Origin: Pseudoalteromonas arctica
GTDB lineage: Bacteria > Pseudomonadota > Gammaproteobacteria > Enterobacterales > Alteromonadaceae
Assembly (NCBI RefSeq): GCF_012927645.1
Contig: NZ_JABBMT010000025.1
Span: 1-56,000 of the forward strand
Length of the DNA stretch: 56,000 nt
Direction of reading: 5' to 3'
Under the pieces are notes generated by a model. It ran no database searches. It worked only from the letters and a program-made list of their open reading frames with translations, and was not told where the DNA came from. Below are positions 9,638 through 17,571 of this stretch, one piece after another. A program made the position numbers and the translations under genes. Each line of letters starts with the position of its first letter. Position 1 is the first letter of the stretch.

Positions 9638-10760
9638 ATTAGCCCCGATCTTGCCTTTTACCGGGTATAACAATAGCGAAATAAGTATGAAGTCAAATTC
9701 CATTGCGGTTTACTTGTCTGAGAATTTTGGTCTAGGTAGTGAAAAAGTCAGCATGAAGCCAATTGGTAGTGGTCACATAAATACCACTATGCTGTTAACT
9801 GCACCAAAAAGATCATTAGTAGTGCAAAAACTAAATACCGAGGTTTTTCCTGAACCAGACATGTTAGTTAAAAATGCTCGTTTAATTGAACGTCACTTAA
9901 CTAAAAAACGTCAATTAGGTGAATATGATTTAGCAATCATCCGCCATGTTCCTACAGTTGAAAATAACTATTTAGTTGATTGTGATAACGGTGTTTGGCG
10001 TGCACTCGAATTTATTGGCGGCAGTTATAGTGAAGATGTAGTTTTAAATACTTCACAAGCGCAAACTGCAGCCAATGCATTTGGTCAATTTGCTGTTGCT
10101 TTAGAAGATTTTGATGCCAAGCAACTACATCATGTTATTCCTGATTTTCATAATTTGGCGATGCGCGCTGAAAAGCTCAAAGCTGTGGTTGCAAAAGATC
10201 CCCAGCAGCGCTTAGCCAGCTGCCAAGCTGACGTTGATTTTTGTTTCGCGCAATTTGGCTTAATTGATGAGCTTAAAGCATTGACCGGCATTGTACCGGT
10301 TCGACCATGTCATAATGATACTAAAATTAATAATATGCTGTTTTGTAATACATCAAATGATGCCAAAGCAGTGATTGATTTAGACACCTGTATGCCTGGT
10401 TATTGGTTGTATGATTTTGGTGATATGGTGCGTACTTTTTGCTCTCCTGAACAAGAAGATTCAACGGATTTAGCTAATGTATGTGTGCGTGAAGAGATTT
10501 TTGCAGCGGTAGTCAAAGGTTATGTAGAGCCTTTGAAAGGCTTGATTACCGAACAAGAAAAACAAAGTTTTTGGTTAGGCACCAAAGTAATGACCTTTAT
10601 GATTGGCCTACGTTTTTTAACCGATTACATTGACGGTGATCATTACTTTTCAATCAAGCATGCTAACCATAACTTAGAACGTGCGCAAAATCAGTTTGCG
10701 CTATATCGTGATATTCTCGCAAAAAAAACCACGCTTAAAGCTATTTTAAGTGACGTTTAA
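9618..10760 (+). CDS. APH-fold sugar kinase, NahK-like phosphotransferase
   Basis: Aminoglycoside-phosphotransferase-fold kinase. The nucleotide-binding start PIGSGHINTT is near residues 47-56, the Brenner-type catalytic motif HNDTKINN starts at H232, and the metal-binding DLD is at 254-256. Such folds include N-acetylhexosamine 1-kinase, and the position behind a sugar nucleotidyltransferase supports sugar 1-phosphorylation rather than antibiotic resistance. Start choice is uncertain: ATG 9618 has ACAGGT 7 bases upstream; ATG 9600 (386 aa), 9630 and 9687 are alternatives, and sequence resembling the family begins only near the last. Product is 380 aa as called. Confidence 0.85.
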   Translation: MNYVMDELAPILPFTGYNNSEISMKSNSIAVYLSENFGLGSEKVSMKPIGSGHINTTMLLTAPKRSLVVQKLNTEVFPEPDMLVKNARLIERHLTKKRQLGEYDLAIIRHVPTVENNYLVDCDNGVWRALEFIGGSYSEDVVLNTSQAQTAANAFGQFAVALEDFDAKQLHHVIPDFHNLAMRAEKLKAVVAKDPQQRLASCQADVDFCFAQFGLIDELKALTGIVPVRPCHNDTKINNMLFCNTSNDAKAVIDLDTCMPGYWLYDFGDMVRTFCSPEQEDSTDLANVCVREEIFAAVVKGYVEPLKGLITEQEKQSFWLGTKVMTFMIGLRFLTDYIDGDHYFSIKHANHNLERAQNQFALYRDILAKKTTLKAILSDV

Positions 10761-10939
10761 TTAGTTGCATATTGGTTCTAGGTTGTAGGTTGTAGGTCTA
10801 GAACCTTATTTTCTGGCGTGTATATCACGCTTGAACTTCAATATTTTAATCTCATTTTTCTGCTATCCACCCCTATCGGCTTTACCTCATGACTGGTTTT
10901 AGGTAAGTTAAATTGAAGTTAGTTCAAGGATAATAATAA
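10761..10939. other. intergenic region before the GH109-like gene
   Basis: Contains two inverted heptamer-family motifs (GGTTCTAGG near 10773 and TAGAACC near 10799) and an AT-rich stretch that could hold a promoter for the next gene. AAGGATAATAATAA before ATG 10940 provides a ribosome-binding site. Confidence 0.5.
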
Positions 10940-12310
10940 ATGAAGCAGTTTAATCGTCGAGATTTTTTAAAAGCCGCGAGTGCTACGGCAGCGGTTAGTG
11001 TGATTTCAGGATGTGCCTCGGGTACTCAAAGTGCTGTTATTGCTCCCCCAGCGCAAGGGCGCTCTGTAATTGGCCTTGTCGCGCCAAAAATGGAGGTGGT
11101 ACGGGTGGGATTTATTGGCTTAGGACAACGTGGTTTTGGCCACGTAAAGCGTATGAGTCATATTGCTGGTACAGAAATCAAAGCAATTTGTGATACTCAT
11201 GAGGAGGTATTACAGCGTTCAGCTAACTATCTCACTGACAAAGGGTTGACTAAGCCTGCACTTTATACAGGCGCTGATAATGCCTACCAAGCAATGCTTA
11301 ATCGCGATGACATTGATATTGTGATTATTTCTACGCCTTGGTCATGGCATGCACCGATGGCAATCGATACCATGAATAGTGGTAAACATGCTTTTGTTGA
11401 AGTGCCGTTAGCATTGACAGTTGAAGAAATGTGGCAACTAGTTGATACCGCTGAGCGCACGCAAAAGAACTGTATGATGATGGAAAATGTCAACTACGGT
11501 CGTGATGAGTTAATGGTATTGAATATGGTTCGCCAAGGCGTGTTTGGTGAGCTGCTACATGGTGAGGCTGCCTATATTCACGAATTACGTTGGCAAATGA
11601 AAGAACTGGAGCATAAAACCGGTTCTTGGCGTACCGCTTGGCATGCTAAACGAAATGGTAATTTGTATCCAACGCACGGCTTAGGGCCTGTGTCACAATA
11701 TATGAACATTAATCGCGGTGATCGGTTTGATTTTTTAACCTCGATGAGCTCTCCAGCACTGGGTCGTAGCGCTTATGCAAAGAAAGAATTTCCAGCCGAT
11801 CATCAACGTAATCAGCTTAATTATATTGCTGGCGATATGAATACCACGCTGATCAAAACAGTAAAAGGGCGCAGTATTATGGTTCAACATGATACCACCA
11901 CGCCACGTCCTTACTCTCGCCATAATTTAATTCAAGGTACTAATGGTGTATTTGCTGGTTTTCCAAATCGTATAGCGTTGGAAGATGGTGGTTCGAAGAG
12001 CTTCCATGAGTGGGATTACGAAATGGCTGATTGGTATAAAAAATACGACCACCCACTGTGGATCAAAATGGGCGAAGAGGCAGAGCGTAACGGCGGCCAT
12101 GGCGGCATGGACTTCTTAATGTTCTGGCGGATGATCTATTGTCTGCGTAATGGCGAAGCGCTTGATCAAGATGTTTACGACGGCGCAGCTTGGTCTGTTA
12201 TATCACCGCTGTCAGTACAGTCAGTTAGTAATCGTAGTGCGTCAATTGATATTCCTGATTTTACTCGAGGTGCATGGCAAAGTGCCAAACCGCTAGGGAT
12301 AGTTGGTTAA
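10940..12310 (+). CDS. Gfo/Idh/MocA-fold protein, GH109-like glycosidase, Tat-exported
   Basis: The N-terminus has a twin-arginine motif (RRDFLK, R6-R7), a hydrophobic segment and VISGC with C25, so it is probably a Tat-exported lipoprotein. The Rossmann nucleotide-binding loop [13 protein letters not shown] lies at about 56-68, [10 protein letters not shown] near 130-139, and the E-V-P segment (about 155) replaces the usual EKP of dehydrogenases. The C-terminal half matches my memory of glycoside hydrolase family 109, NAD-dependent alpha-N-acetylgalactosaminidases. With the kinase and nucleotidyltransferase upstream it would release an amino sugar for activation. The Tat plus NAD-cofactor combination is known for this family; the substrate is inferred. 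Confidence 0.85.
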   Translation: MKQFNRRDFLKAASATAAVSVISGCASGTQSAVIAPPAQGRSVIGLVAPKMEVVRVGFIGLGQRGFGHVKRMSHIAGTEIKAICDTHEEVLQRSANYLTDKGLTKPALYTGADNAYQAMLNRDDIDIVIISTPWSWHAPMAIDTMNSGKHAFVEVPLALTVEEMWQLVDTAERTQKNCMMMENVNYGRDELMVLNMVRQGVFGELLHGEAAYIHELRWQMKELEHKTGSWRTAWHAKRNGNLYPTHGLGPVSQYMNINRGDRFDFLTSMSSPALGRSAYAKKEFPADHQRNQLNYIAGDMNTTLIKTVKGRSIMVQHDTTTPRPYSRHNLIQGTNGVFAGFPNRIALEDGGSKSFHEWDYEMADWYKKYDHPLWIKMGEEAERNGGHGGMDFLMFWRMIYCLRNGEALDQDVYDGAAWSVISPLSVQSVSNRSASIDIPDFTRGAWQSAKPLGIVG

Positions 12311-12321
12311 GCGACAACAGC

Positions 12322-12350
12322 TGCGCGAGGTAAACTCGCGCATATTGTGT
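12322..12350 (+). terminator. terminator-like hairpin after the GH109-like gene
   Basis: TGCGCGAG (12322-12329), loop GTAAA and CTCGCGCA (12335-12342) form a perfect 8-bp stem 12 bp after the stop. The tail (TATTGTGTTTT) is only moderately T-rich. Confidence 0.65.
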
Positions 12351-12480
12351 TTTGCGTCAGCAGGGTTTTTATTTGCTGCTGAGGGAGGCGTTACTGAGCA
12401 ATAAATGTTAATTGCCTATAAATAGCGGGTGTTTATACCTAGGCTGTATATAGGTAATTCATTACTACACTAAATGTAGT

Positions 12481-13008
12481 TTAGCGCATGATACTTTCTT
12501 TAAGATATTGAAATAGCTCTTTATAGCCTTTCGCCGGCTTTTCAATTTTTACTTCTTTTGCCGCATTACGTACCAATTGACGTAACTTTTGACGATCAAT
12601 AGTCGGATATTGCTCAATAGTTTGATTCACTAAATCATCACCTTGGGCAATTAAATCATCGCGTAATTGCTCAAGCTTTTTAATCATCACTTCAGCTTGG
12701 TTATTTTTATTAAGCATAACGCCGATAATCGCGTTGATCTCATCGATATTTTCAACGGTACGCAAGGTTTTTGCGATGTAATTTAAGTGGCGACGATATG
12801 CATCACTTTTGTTACTGATTTTGTCAGCAACAACCATTGCCGCTTTTAAATCGTCATTTAAGGGTAAGCGCTCGCGCTGTTTTTTCCCCATTTTGGCAAT
12901 TTCAGCACCTAACTGATGAAACTCTTGCGCTTCGCGCTTTAGTTCGCTTTTTGATATATAGATAATTTCTTCTTCAATTTCAGCAGGCTTGCCTTTCTTC
13001 TTCGCCAT
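12481..13008 (-). CDS. darP: ribosome-associated protein DarP (YjgA, DUF615)
   Basis: DarP associates with late 50S assembly intermediates and helps maturation of the peptidyl-transferase centre in E. coli. The 175-aa product has the basic N-terminus and the highly charged all-helical body of the family, including the LKREAQEFHQLG segment (24-35) and the RRHLNYIAKTLR block (72-83). It is monocistronic and diverges from pmbA, as in many gammaproteobacteria. A MITE-like element lies in the shared upstream region. Confidence 0.92.
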   Translation of the reverse strand: MAKKKGKPAEIEEEIIYISKSELKREAQEFHQLGAEIAKMGKKQRERLPLNDDLKAAMVVADKISNKSDAYRRHLNYIAKTLRTVENIDEINAIIGVMLNKNNQAEVMIKKLEQLRDDLIAQGDDLVNQTIEQYPTIDRQKLRQLVRNAAKEVKIEKPAKGYKELFQYLKESIMR

Positions 13009-13042
13009 GGGGTACTCATATGATAACGTTAACTGCGGTCAT

Positions 13043-13163
13043 TATACCCAAACCACCTCAAGATGCGAGCGTCGTTGGAGTTAAAAGGGGCTGCCATTTT
13101 GCAAAGTAACGCCTTGATATTAATGAAACGCTGAATTCTGTATCTTGAGGTGGCTTGGGTATA
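13043..13163. mobile_element. MITE-like element with 22-bp inverted ends
   Basis: TATACCCAAACCACCTCAAG... at 13043-13064 and its reverse complement at 13142-13163 form 22-bp terminal inverted repeats with a single mismatch. Between them are 77 bp with no ORF. The outer dinucleotide TA could reflect target-site choice or duplication. Size (121 bp), inverted ends and lack of coding sequence fit a miniature inverted-repeat element or large REP-type hairpin. It lies between the divergent genes darP and pmbA, 34 bp from the darP start, so it may affect their promoters. Confidence 0.75.
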
Positions 13164-13272
13164 TACGTGATTCTTTTAATGATTAATATTAGCTGATGCA
13201 ACGCAGTGAGTGTGTTAGCATTTAAGTATTATGATTGCGCATGCAAAACGCTCCAAGCTCAGGACTAAAAAT

Positions 13273-14622
13273 ATGAAAAGCCAACAGCAAGATCCTATTT
13301 ATACTCAAATTTCTCAAATAACAGATGCCGTTGCAGAGGTTTTAGAACACGCGAAAAAACTCGGGGCTACTGGCGCTGAAGCGGCAATGTCGAGCACCTC
13401 AGGTTTATCAGTTAGTACCCGCATGGGTGAAGTCGAGACCATTGAATTTAATCAAGATGGTGGGCTGGGGATCAGTGTGTACGTTGGTAATCACAAAGGC
13501 TCTGCGTCAAGCGCTGATTTAAACCCAAAAACACTGCGCACAGTGGTAGAGAAAGCTATTGATATCGCCAAGTTTACTTCAGATGATCCACATAATGGCG
13601 TAGCTGATAAAGACTTACTTGAATTTGCTCCGCTTGATTTGGATTTATATCACCCGTGGGATGTTAGCCCTGAGCAAGGTATTGAGCTTTGTCATACTGC
13701 CGAGCAAGCGGCGCTTAATGCCGATGCGCGTATTGTTAATTCAGACGGCGCTAGTTTTTCATCGCATCAAGGTTTACGCGTGTATGGTAATAGCCATGGT
13801 CTTATTGCAGGTTACCCGCGTACTCGCCATAGCATTAGTACTATGGTGATTGGTAAAGATGGTGATCAAATGCAGCGAGATTCAGCTTATACCGTAGCGC
13901 GAGACCAAGCTGGTTTGAAAGATGCTGCGGCAGTAGGTCTAGAGGCTGCGAGCGAAACCCTTGCTAAGCTTAATAGCAAAAAATTAGGTACGATGAAAGT
14001 CCCAGTTATTTTTCGTGCTGATATTGCTAATTCATTGTTTGGTCACTTAGTGTCTGCAATAGGTGGTGGAGCACTGTATCGTAAATCGAGCTTCTTGCTG
14101 GATAGCCTTGGCACGCAAGTATTTAATAAATGCGTTAATATTTCAGAGCGCCCACATATTTTAAAAGGTTTAGCATCGTCGCCATTCGATAGTGAGGGGG
14201 TAAAAACCATTGACCGTGAAATCATTCAAGGGGGGGATCTGCACACTTACTTATTAGCAAGCTACGCAGCCCGAAAAATGAATATGACACCTACCGGTCA
14301 TGCTGGTGGTATTCATAACTGGTTGGTTGAGCAAACTCATGCCGATTTAGCCGCGTTGTTAAAAACTATGGGCACGGGTCTATTAGTGACTGAATTAATG
14401 GGTCAAGGAGTTAATACCGTAACTGGTGATTATTCACGTGGCGCTGCCGGCTTTTGGGTTGAAAATGGCGAAATACAATATCCTGTAAGCGAAATAACCA
14501 TTGCCGGTAAGTTGCAAGATCTGTTTAAAGGTATTACCGGCATAGGTGGCGACATAGAGCGTCGTGGTGGTATTCAAACCGGTTCGGTATTGATTGAACA
14601 AATGCAGATTGCGGGAAGCTAA
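13273..14622 (+). CDS. pmbA: metalloprotease PmbA/TldE
   Basis: Partner of TldD in the TldD/TldE protease, which matures modified peptides such as microcin B17 and degrades unfolded CcdA in E. coli. TldD provides the zinc site. From ATG 13273 the product is 449 aa, the usual PmbA length; CAGGA lies about 10 bases upstream. An upstream ATG at 13231 would add 14 residues and has no good ribosome-binding site. Family marks include S-T-R-M-G-E-V-E-T near the N-terminus and GGDLHTYLLASY and TGHAGGIHN in the C-terminal half. tldD is not in this window. Confidence 0.94.
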   Translation: MKSQQQDPIYTQISQITDAVAEVLEHAKKLGATGAEAAMSSTSGLSVSTRMGEVETIEFNQDGGLGISVYVGNHKGSASSADLNPKTLRTVVEKAIDIAKFTSDDPHNGVADKDLLEFAPLDLDLYHPWDVSPEQGIELCHTAEQAALNADARIVNSDGASFSSHQGLRVYGNSHGLIAGYPRTRHSISTMVIGKDGDQMQRDSAYTVARDQAGLKDAAAVGLEAASETLAKLNSKKLGTMKVPVIFRADIANSLFGHLVSAIGGGALYRKSSFLLDSLGTQVFNKCVNISERPHILKGLASSPFDSEGVKTIDREIIQGGDLHTYLLASYAARKMNMTPTGHAGGIHNWLVEQTHADLAALLKTMGTGLLVTELMGQGVNTVTGDYSRGAAGFWVENGEIQYPVSEITIAGKLQDLFKGITGIGGDIERRGGIQTGSVLIEQMQIAGS

Positions 14623-14675
14623 AGTTAGGAGAGCTAAGCCGTAAATTTTAACCGGTGTTTTTTTAATGTGCGTAG

Positions 14676-14706
14676 GCGCGGCTTTATGCCGCGCAAATTT
14701 TTTATA
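14676..14706 (+). terminator. terminator of pmbA formed by a GCGCGGC repeat
   Basis: GCGCGGCTTTATGCCGCGC at 14676-14694 is followed by AAATTTTTTTA, so this copy of the dispersed hairpin can act as a rho-independent terminator. It is preceded by ACCGGTGTTT (14651-14660) and CGTAGGC, the same order as in the composite repeat at 8579-8605. Confidence 0.75.
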
Positions 14707-14776
14707 AAAACACTTTACCTCAACGTTACTTGAGGTTTTATTGTGACTTTAATTACTTAAATAAAGGAAACTAATT

Positions 14777-15193
14777 ATGTATTTAGAGCATGTGAATCTG
14801 GTAGTTGATGATGTTGAAGCTATGCTGCACTTTTATAAGGCGGCTTTCCCGTACTGGTCTATAAGAAGCCAAGGTGAAGGGCAGTGGCACGGCAAACCAC
14901 GAAAATGGTTACACTTTGGTGATGACTTTCAGTATTTAGCATTGAGTGATCATGGTGAACAACACAATCGTGACATAACCGGACATCAAGTTGGCTTAGC
15001 GCACTTTGCTTATGTTACGAATAATATTGCTGCAGTAATTTCGCGTTTAGAAAGCGCTGGTTACAGCATTGATAAGCCAGGAGCGGTAAATCCATTTCGT
15101 AAAAATGTGTATTTTATTGACCCCGCAGGGTTTGAAGTAGAGTTTGTTGAGTATTTAAGTGATATACCCAGTGAGCGTAATAATGATTTGTAA
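14777..15193 (+). CDS. VOC-superfamily (glyoxalase/bleomycin-resistance fold) protein
   Basis: A 138-aa vicinal-oxygen-chelate protein with two beta-alpha-beta-beta-beta modules. Candidate metal ligands are H5 (YLEHVNLVV), a histidine in the QVGLAHFAY stretch near residue 76, and E127 in the C-terminal FEVEFVEY segment. Members include glyoxalase I, dioxygenases and antibiotic-binding proteins; nothing here fixes the substrate. AAAGGA before ATG 14777 is the ribosome-binding site. It appears to be monocistronic, with a composite-repeat 20-mer right after the stop. Confidence 0.85.
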   Translation: MYLEHVNLVVDDVEAMLHFYKAAFPYWSIRSQGEGQWHGKPRKWLHFGDDFQYLALSDHGEQHNRDITGHQVGLAHFAYVTNNIAAVISRLESAGYSIDKPGAVNPFRKNVYFIDPAGFEVEFVEYLSDIPSERNNDL

Positions 15194-15203
15194 CATTAGT
15201 TTT

Positions 15204-15255
15204 GCGTCAGCAAGCTTAACGCCTAATGGTGTTAAGCTTTAACAGTGTTTATCCA
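15204..15255. repeat. composite intergenic repeat, copy 2 (partial)
   Basis: The 20-mer GCGTCAGCAAGCTTAACGCC at 15204-15223 is identical to those at 8541 and 17428. The GGTGTTAAGCTTTAACAGTG that follows contains a small inverted repeat. It fills the gap between the convergent VOC and LiaF-like genes and could end transcription from both sides. Confidence 0.85.
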
Positions 15256-15912
15256 TTAATGTTTATTCATATCTTGCCAGCTGGTTTTAAGGCTGTTAGC
15301 AAAAGAGACAAACTTTTCCTTAATAGTACGCTTAATTTTAATTTCCACAGAGCCCAGAATAACTTTACCTTCGATAGTAATGGTTGGGCCTTGCTGCTTG
15401 TTTAGTGACACTGATTTGTTTTCAACACTACCAATAATACTGAATAGTTTTGATACGACATTGACGTGCTCTGGCACATAAATTTCATCACTGCCTAGTA
15501 AGCAATTGACATGGAGGGTGATATTTTGATGCTGAAATATGGCGTCAGTAAAATCAAGTTCAATAGAACCAAGTAAGTTCGTCAGGTGGATTTCTTTTGG
15601 TACTACCCACTGTCCACTGCGCTCGTTTGATCCTAAGATACTACGCAAGTGTAATGTTTCATCGCCGTTTTTATTACTATAGTTTGGGCTAAACTGCGCA
15701 CGTTTTTCCCACTGGTAATTACTATCGGTTGTTAATTCTAGGTCACTTACTAAATCAATTAAGCTTTGGTTATCTTTCGCAGCCATTGCCTGATCTAATC
15801 GACGTTCAAAAGCCTCAGCTGAAATAACAGCATGACTGTAGTTATATATTAATTGATCAATAACTTGTTCACGCACTTGCTCAATTGGGCGATCTTCTAA
15901 TTTTACAGTCAT
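15256..15912 (-). CDS. DUF1707/LiaF-like envelope-stress protein
   Basis: The 218-aa soluble protein has a SHOCT-like DUF1707 helix pair at about residues 8-60 (I-E-Q-V-R-E-Q-V-I-D-Q-L and F-E-R-R-L-D-Q-A-M-A-A-K-D). From about 90 to 210 there is a repetitive beta-rich domain with LLGSIELDF, LLGSDEIYV, IIGSVENKS and ILGSVEIKI repeats, typical of the LiaF C-terminal domain (DUF2154). There is no transmembrane segment, unlike Firmicutes LiaF, so it is a cytoplasmic variant. Its role in this group is not established. It diverges from a BON-domain gene that is also envelope related. Confidence 0.8.
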   Translation of the reverse strand: MTVKLEDRPIEQVREQVIDQLIYNYSHAVISAEAFERRLDQAMAAKDNQSLIDLVSDLELTTDSNYQWEKRAQFSPNYSNKNGDETLHLRSILGSNERSGQWVVPKEIHLTNLLGSIELDFTDAIFQHQNITLHVNCLLGSDEIYVPEHVNVVSKLFSIIGSVENKSVSLNKQQGPTITIEGKVILGSVEIKIKRTIKEKFVSFANSLKTSWQDMNKH

Positions 15913-16273
15913 AATGTATTCCTTATAAATGATGCTGTTGGTGTATATTACGATTACTCTGTTTAAGTAACTATAACAAGGTTCTAAGTAACTATAGCAA
16001 GGCTTAGGCCATTATTAATTATCTTAATTATCAACACATTAAATTTATTTTCGTTAGTTATGTTTGTTATATTAACGACAGATTAACGAATGATGCTATT
16101 AAATGGTTAATTTTGCAACGAGCAGAATAAATTACCGATCAGTCTGTAAATAATTACCAAGACGAAAGCTAACGCTATACATGGTTATATTTAAATGATT
16201 GATTTTAATTGTTTTAAAAGTTGGCTTGATGTTCGCATTAATCATATTGTCTTTAATCAAAAGGAGAAAGATT
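15913..16273. promoter_or_regulatory. divergent promoter region with 21-bp direct repeat
   Basis: This 361-bp AT-rich gap separates the divergent LiaF-like and BON-domain genes. Two tandem 21-bp units, both starting AAGTAACTATA, lie at 15965-15985 and 15986-16006 (17 of 21 identical). Such a head-to-tail pair at one-to-two helical turns is a plausible activator site. No regulator gene is adjacent. AAAGGAGAAAG at 16260-16270 is the strong ribosome-binding site of the BON gene. Confidence 0.55.
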
Positions 16274-16837
16274 ATGAAAACATTTAACAAATCAATTATT
16301 GCTGCGTTAGTTTTTGGTACTACTGCTATGGGTGTTCAAGCAAGTAGCTGGGAAAATGAAAGTAAAGATGCTTGGATTGATGGAAAGGCAGAAACGGTTC
16401 TTTTAATGAACACTAACTTAAACAACTTTGACATTAATACTGATGTAAAAAATGGCAAGGTTGTACTAACTGGTAAAGTTGAAAGTGAGCTTGATAAAGA
16501 GCTAGCAGAAGAGCTTATTTTAAGTCTTGATGGTGTAACTGATGTCGATAACGAGCTAACGGTCGTTAAAAACACGGATACAAAAAGCAAGAAGATGAAA
16601 TCAGATAGCGCAGAAAATGATTTAACTGATGCTAAAATTACTACAGTTATTACAACGCGCTATTTGTTTAACTCTGAAGTAGGCGGTACGGATATTGACG
16701 TAGATACCGATAAAGGTGTGGTAACGCTAAATGGTACTGTTGGTTCGGATGCTGAAAAACAGCTTGCGGTGAAAATTGCTAAGAATGCTGAAGATGTTCA
16801 CGATGTAGTTGATAACTTAACTATTGTAGCTGAATAA
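16274..16837 (+). CDS. periplasmic protein with two BON domains (OsmY-like)
   Basis: The start is ATG 16274, with AAAGGAGAAAG just upstream; an in-frame upstream ATG at 16199 has no such site. The first 24 residues form a Sec signal peptide ending at VQA. The mature protein has two BON domains, about 30-98 and 117-187, each with the conserved G-x-V-x-L-T/N-G-x-V turn (KNGKVVLTGKV; DKGVVTLNGTV). BON domains bind phospholipid or envelope partners, and OsmY acts as a periplasmic chaperone under osmotic stress. The second BON gene of the window (dolP) is a lipoprotein and differs. Confidence 0.88.
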   Translation: MKTFNKSIIAALVFGTTAMGVQASSWENESKDAWIDGKAETVLLMNTNLNNFDINTDVKNGKVVLTGKVESELDKELAEELILSLDGVTDVDNELTVVKNTDTKSKKMKSDSAENDLTDAKITTVITTRYLFNSEVGGTDIDVDTDKGVVTLNGTVGSDAEKQLAVKIAKNAEDVHDVVDNLTIVAE

Positions 16838-16851
16838 TCTGTAAACCACGA

Positions 16852-16873
16852 ATGCCCAGCTATGCTGGGCTTG
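16852..16873 (+). terminator. short hairpin after the BON gene
   Basis: GCCCAGC (16854-16860), TAT, GCTGGGC (16864-16870) form a perfect 7-bp stem. There is no real T-run, so it is an attenuator or mRNA-stabilising hairpin rather than a full terminator before the Pmp3 gene. Confidence 0.55.
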
Positions 16874-16900
16874 CTATACAAATTTCAGAGAGTGAGAGTC

Positions 16901-17059
16901 ATGGATTTAATACGAATTATATTTTCAGTGCTTATTCCACCACTTGGTGTATTTTTACAAGTTGGTTTAGGCGCTCAGTTTTGGATTAATATTTTGTTAA
17001 CATTACTAGGCTATATTCCTGGCCTAATACATGCAATTTATATAATCGCACGCCGTTAG
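16901..17059 (+). CDS. YqaE/Pmp3-family small membrane protein
   Basis: From ATG 16901 the product is 52 aa: two hydrophobic helices with the family core IPPLGVFLQVGLGAQFWINI and a C-terminal PGLIHAIYII. Pmp3/YqaE proteins sit in the cytoplasmic membrane and are induced by salt, cold or envelope stress; their molecular role is unclear. An upstream in-frame ATG at 16862 overlaps the hairpin of the previous gene and is less likely. Grouping with the BON gene suggests a shared stress response. Confidence 0.9.
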   Translation: MDLIRIIFSVLIPPLGVFLQVGLGAQFWINILLTLLGYIPGLIHAIYIIARR

Positions 17060-17117
17060 AGTCACAGTGTTAAATATAACAAGGATGAACAGCCAATAGA
17101 TGGCAAGGAGTAACATT

Positions 17118-17252
17118 ATGGATAACGTATTAAGGAAAAACCAGCAAGGGATCGTAAAAAGCGCAAAGCCACTTTGGACGGCACAACAATGGAAAGAGCT
17201 AATGAATGGCGCATCAAGGAGCGAGGTAAAAGCAGCAAGGATTGAGCTTTAA
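17118..17252 (+). CDS. small ORF of 44 aa behind the Pmp3 gene, unrecognised
   Basis: ATG 17118 is preceded by AAGGAG (17105-17110) at ideal spacing and opens a 44-codon frame. A second frame over the same DNA, ending at a TGA a few bases earlier, encodes a very hydrophilic peptide (RKKRKATLDG, then ERANEWRIKERGKSSKD) that looks more protein-like but has no start codon of its own. A frameshift joining the well-placed start to the second frame would explain both. I do not recognise a family. Confidence 0.4.
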   Translation: MDNVLRKNQQGIVKSAKPLWTAQQWKELMNGASRSEVKAARIEL

Positions 17253-17571
17253 ATAGTAGATATTAGAAGGGTTTTGCAAGGATGTTATATATCAAAATTA
17301 TAAGTGTATGTTGTTATTTTAATTAACAGCATCCACTTATAACCCTCCCCAAGAATGTTTTACCTCTCATTTTTTATAGGCGTAGACTGGCCAATCACCG
17401 CGTTTTGAAATGTGCCCTGGTGTTTTTGCGTCAGCAAGCTTAACGCCTGCGAGTTGGCAGCGGTGTTTAGCTTGTCGTAGTCGAGGGCTTGATGCTGCGC
17501 GGGTTAAAAATTCATGGCTAGAGCTATTTCCTACGTGCTAGAACCTACCACCTTTAACTAATTTTTAACAA
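17253..17571. other. intergenic region with hairpin and repeats
   Basis: An 18-bp imperfect inverted repeat (TTATAAGTG...CACTTATAA, 17298-17342) may end transcription of the small ORF. A copy of the composite repeat follows: the GCGTCAGC 20-mer at 17428-17447, CGGTGTTTAG at 17461 and a diverged hairpin near 17480-17500. A degenerate heptamer copy (TAGAACC, about 17539) lies near the mgtE stop. No gene is visible. Confidence 0.65.
17428..17505. repeat. composite intergenic repeat, copy 3
   Basis: Third identical copy of GCGTCAGCAAGCTTAACGCC (17428-17447), followed by GCGGTGTTTAGCTTGTCGTAG and a degraded GGCTTGATGCTGCGCG block, the same order of blocks as at 8541-8625. Confidence 0.8.

Noticed and set aside
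9618..10760. Aminoglycoside-resistance phosphotransferase
   Set aside because: The fold is shared, but the overlap with a sugar nucleotidyltransferase points to a sugar kinase.
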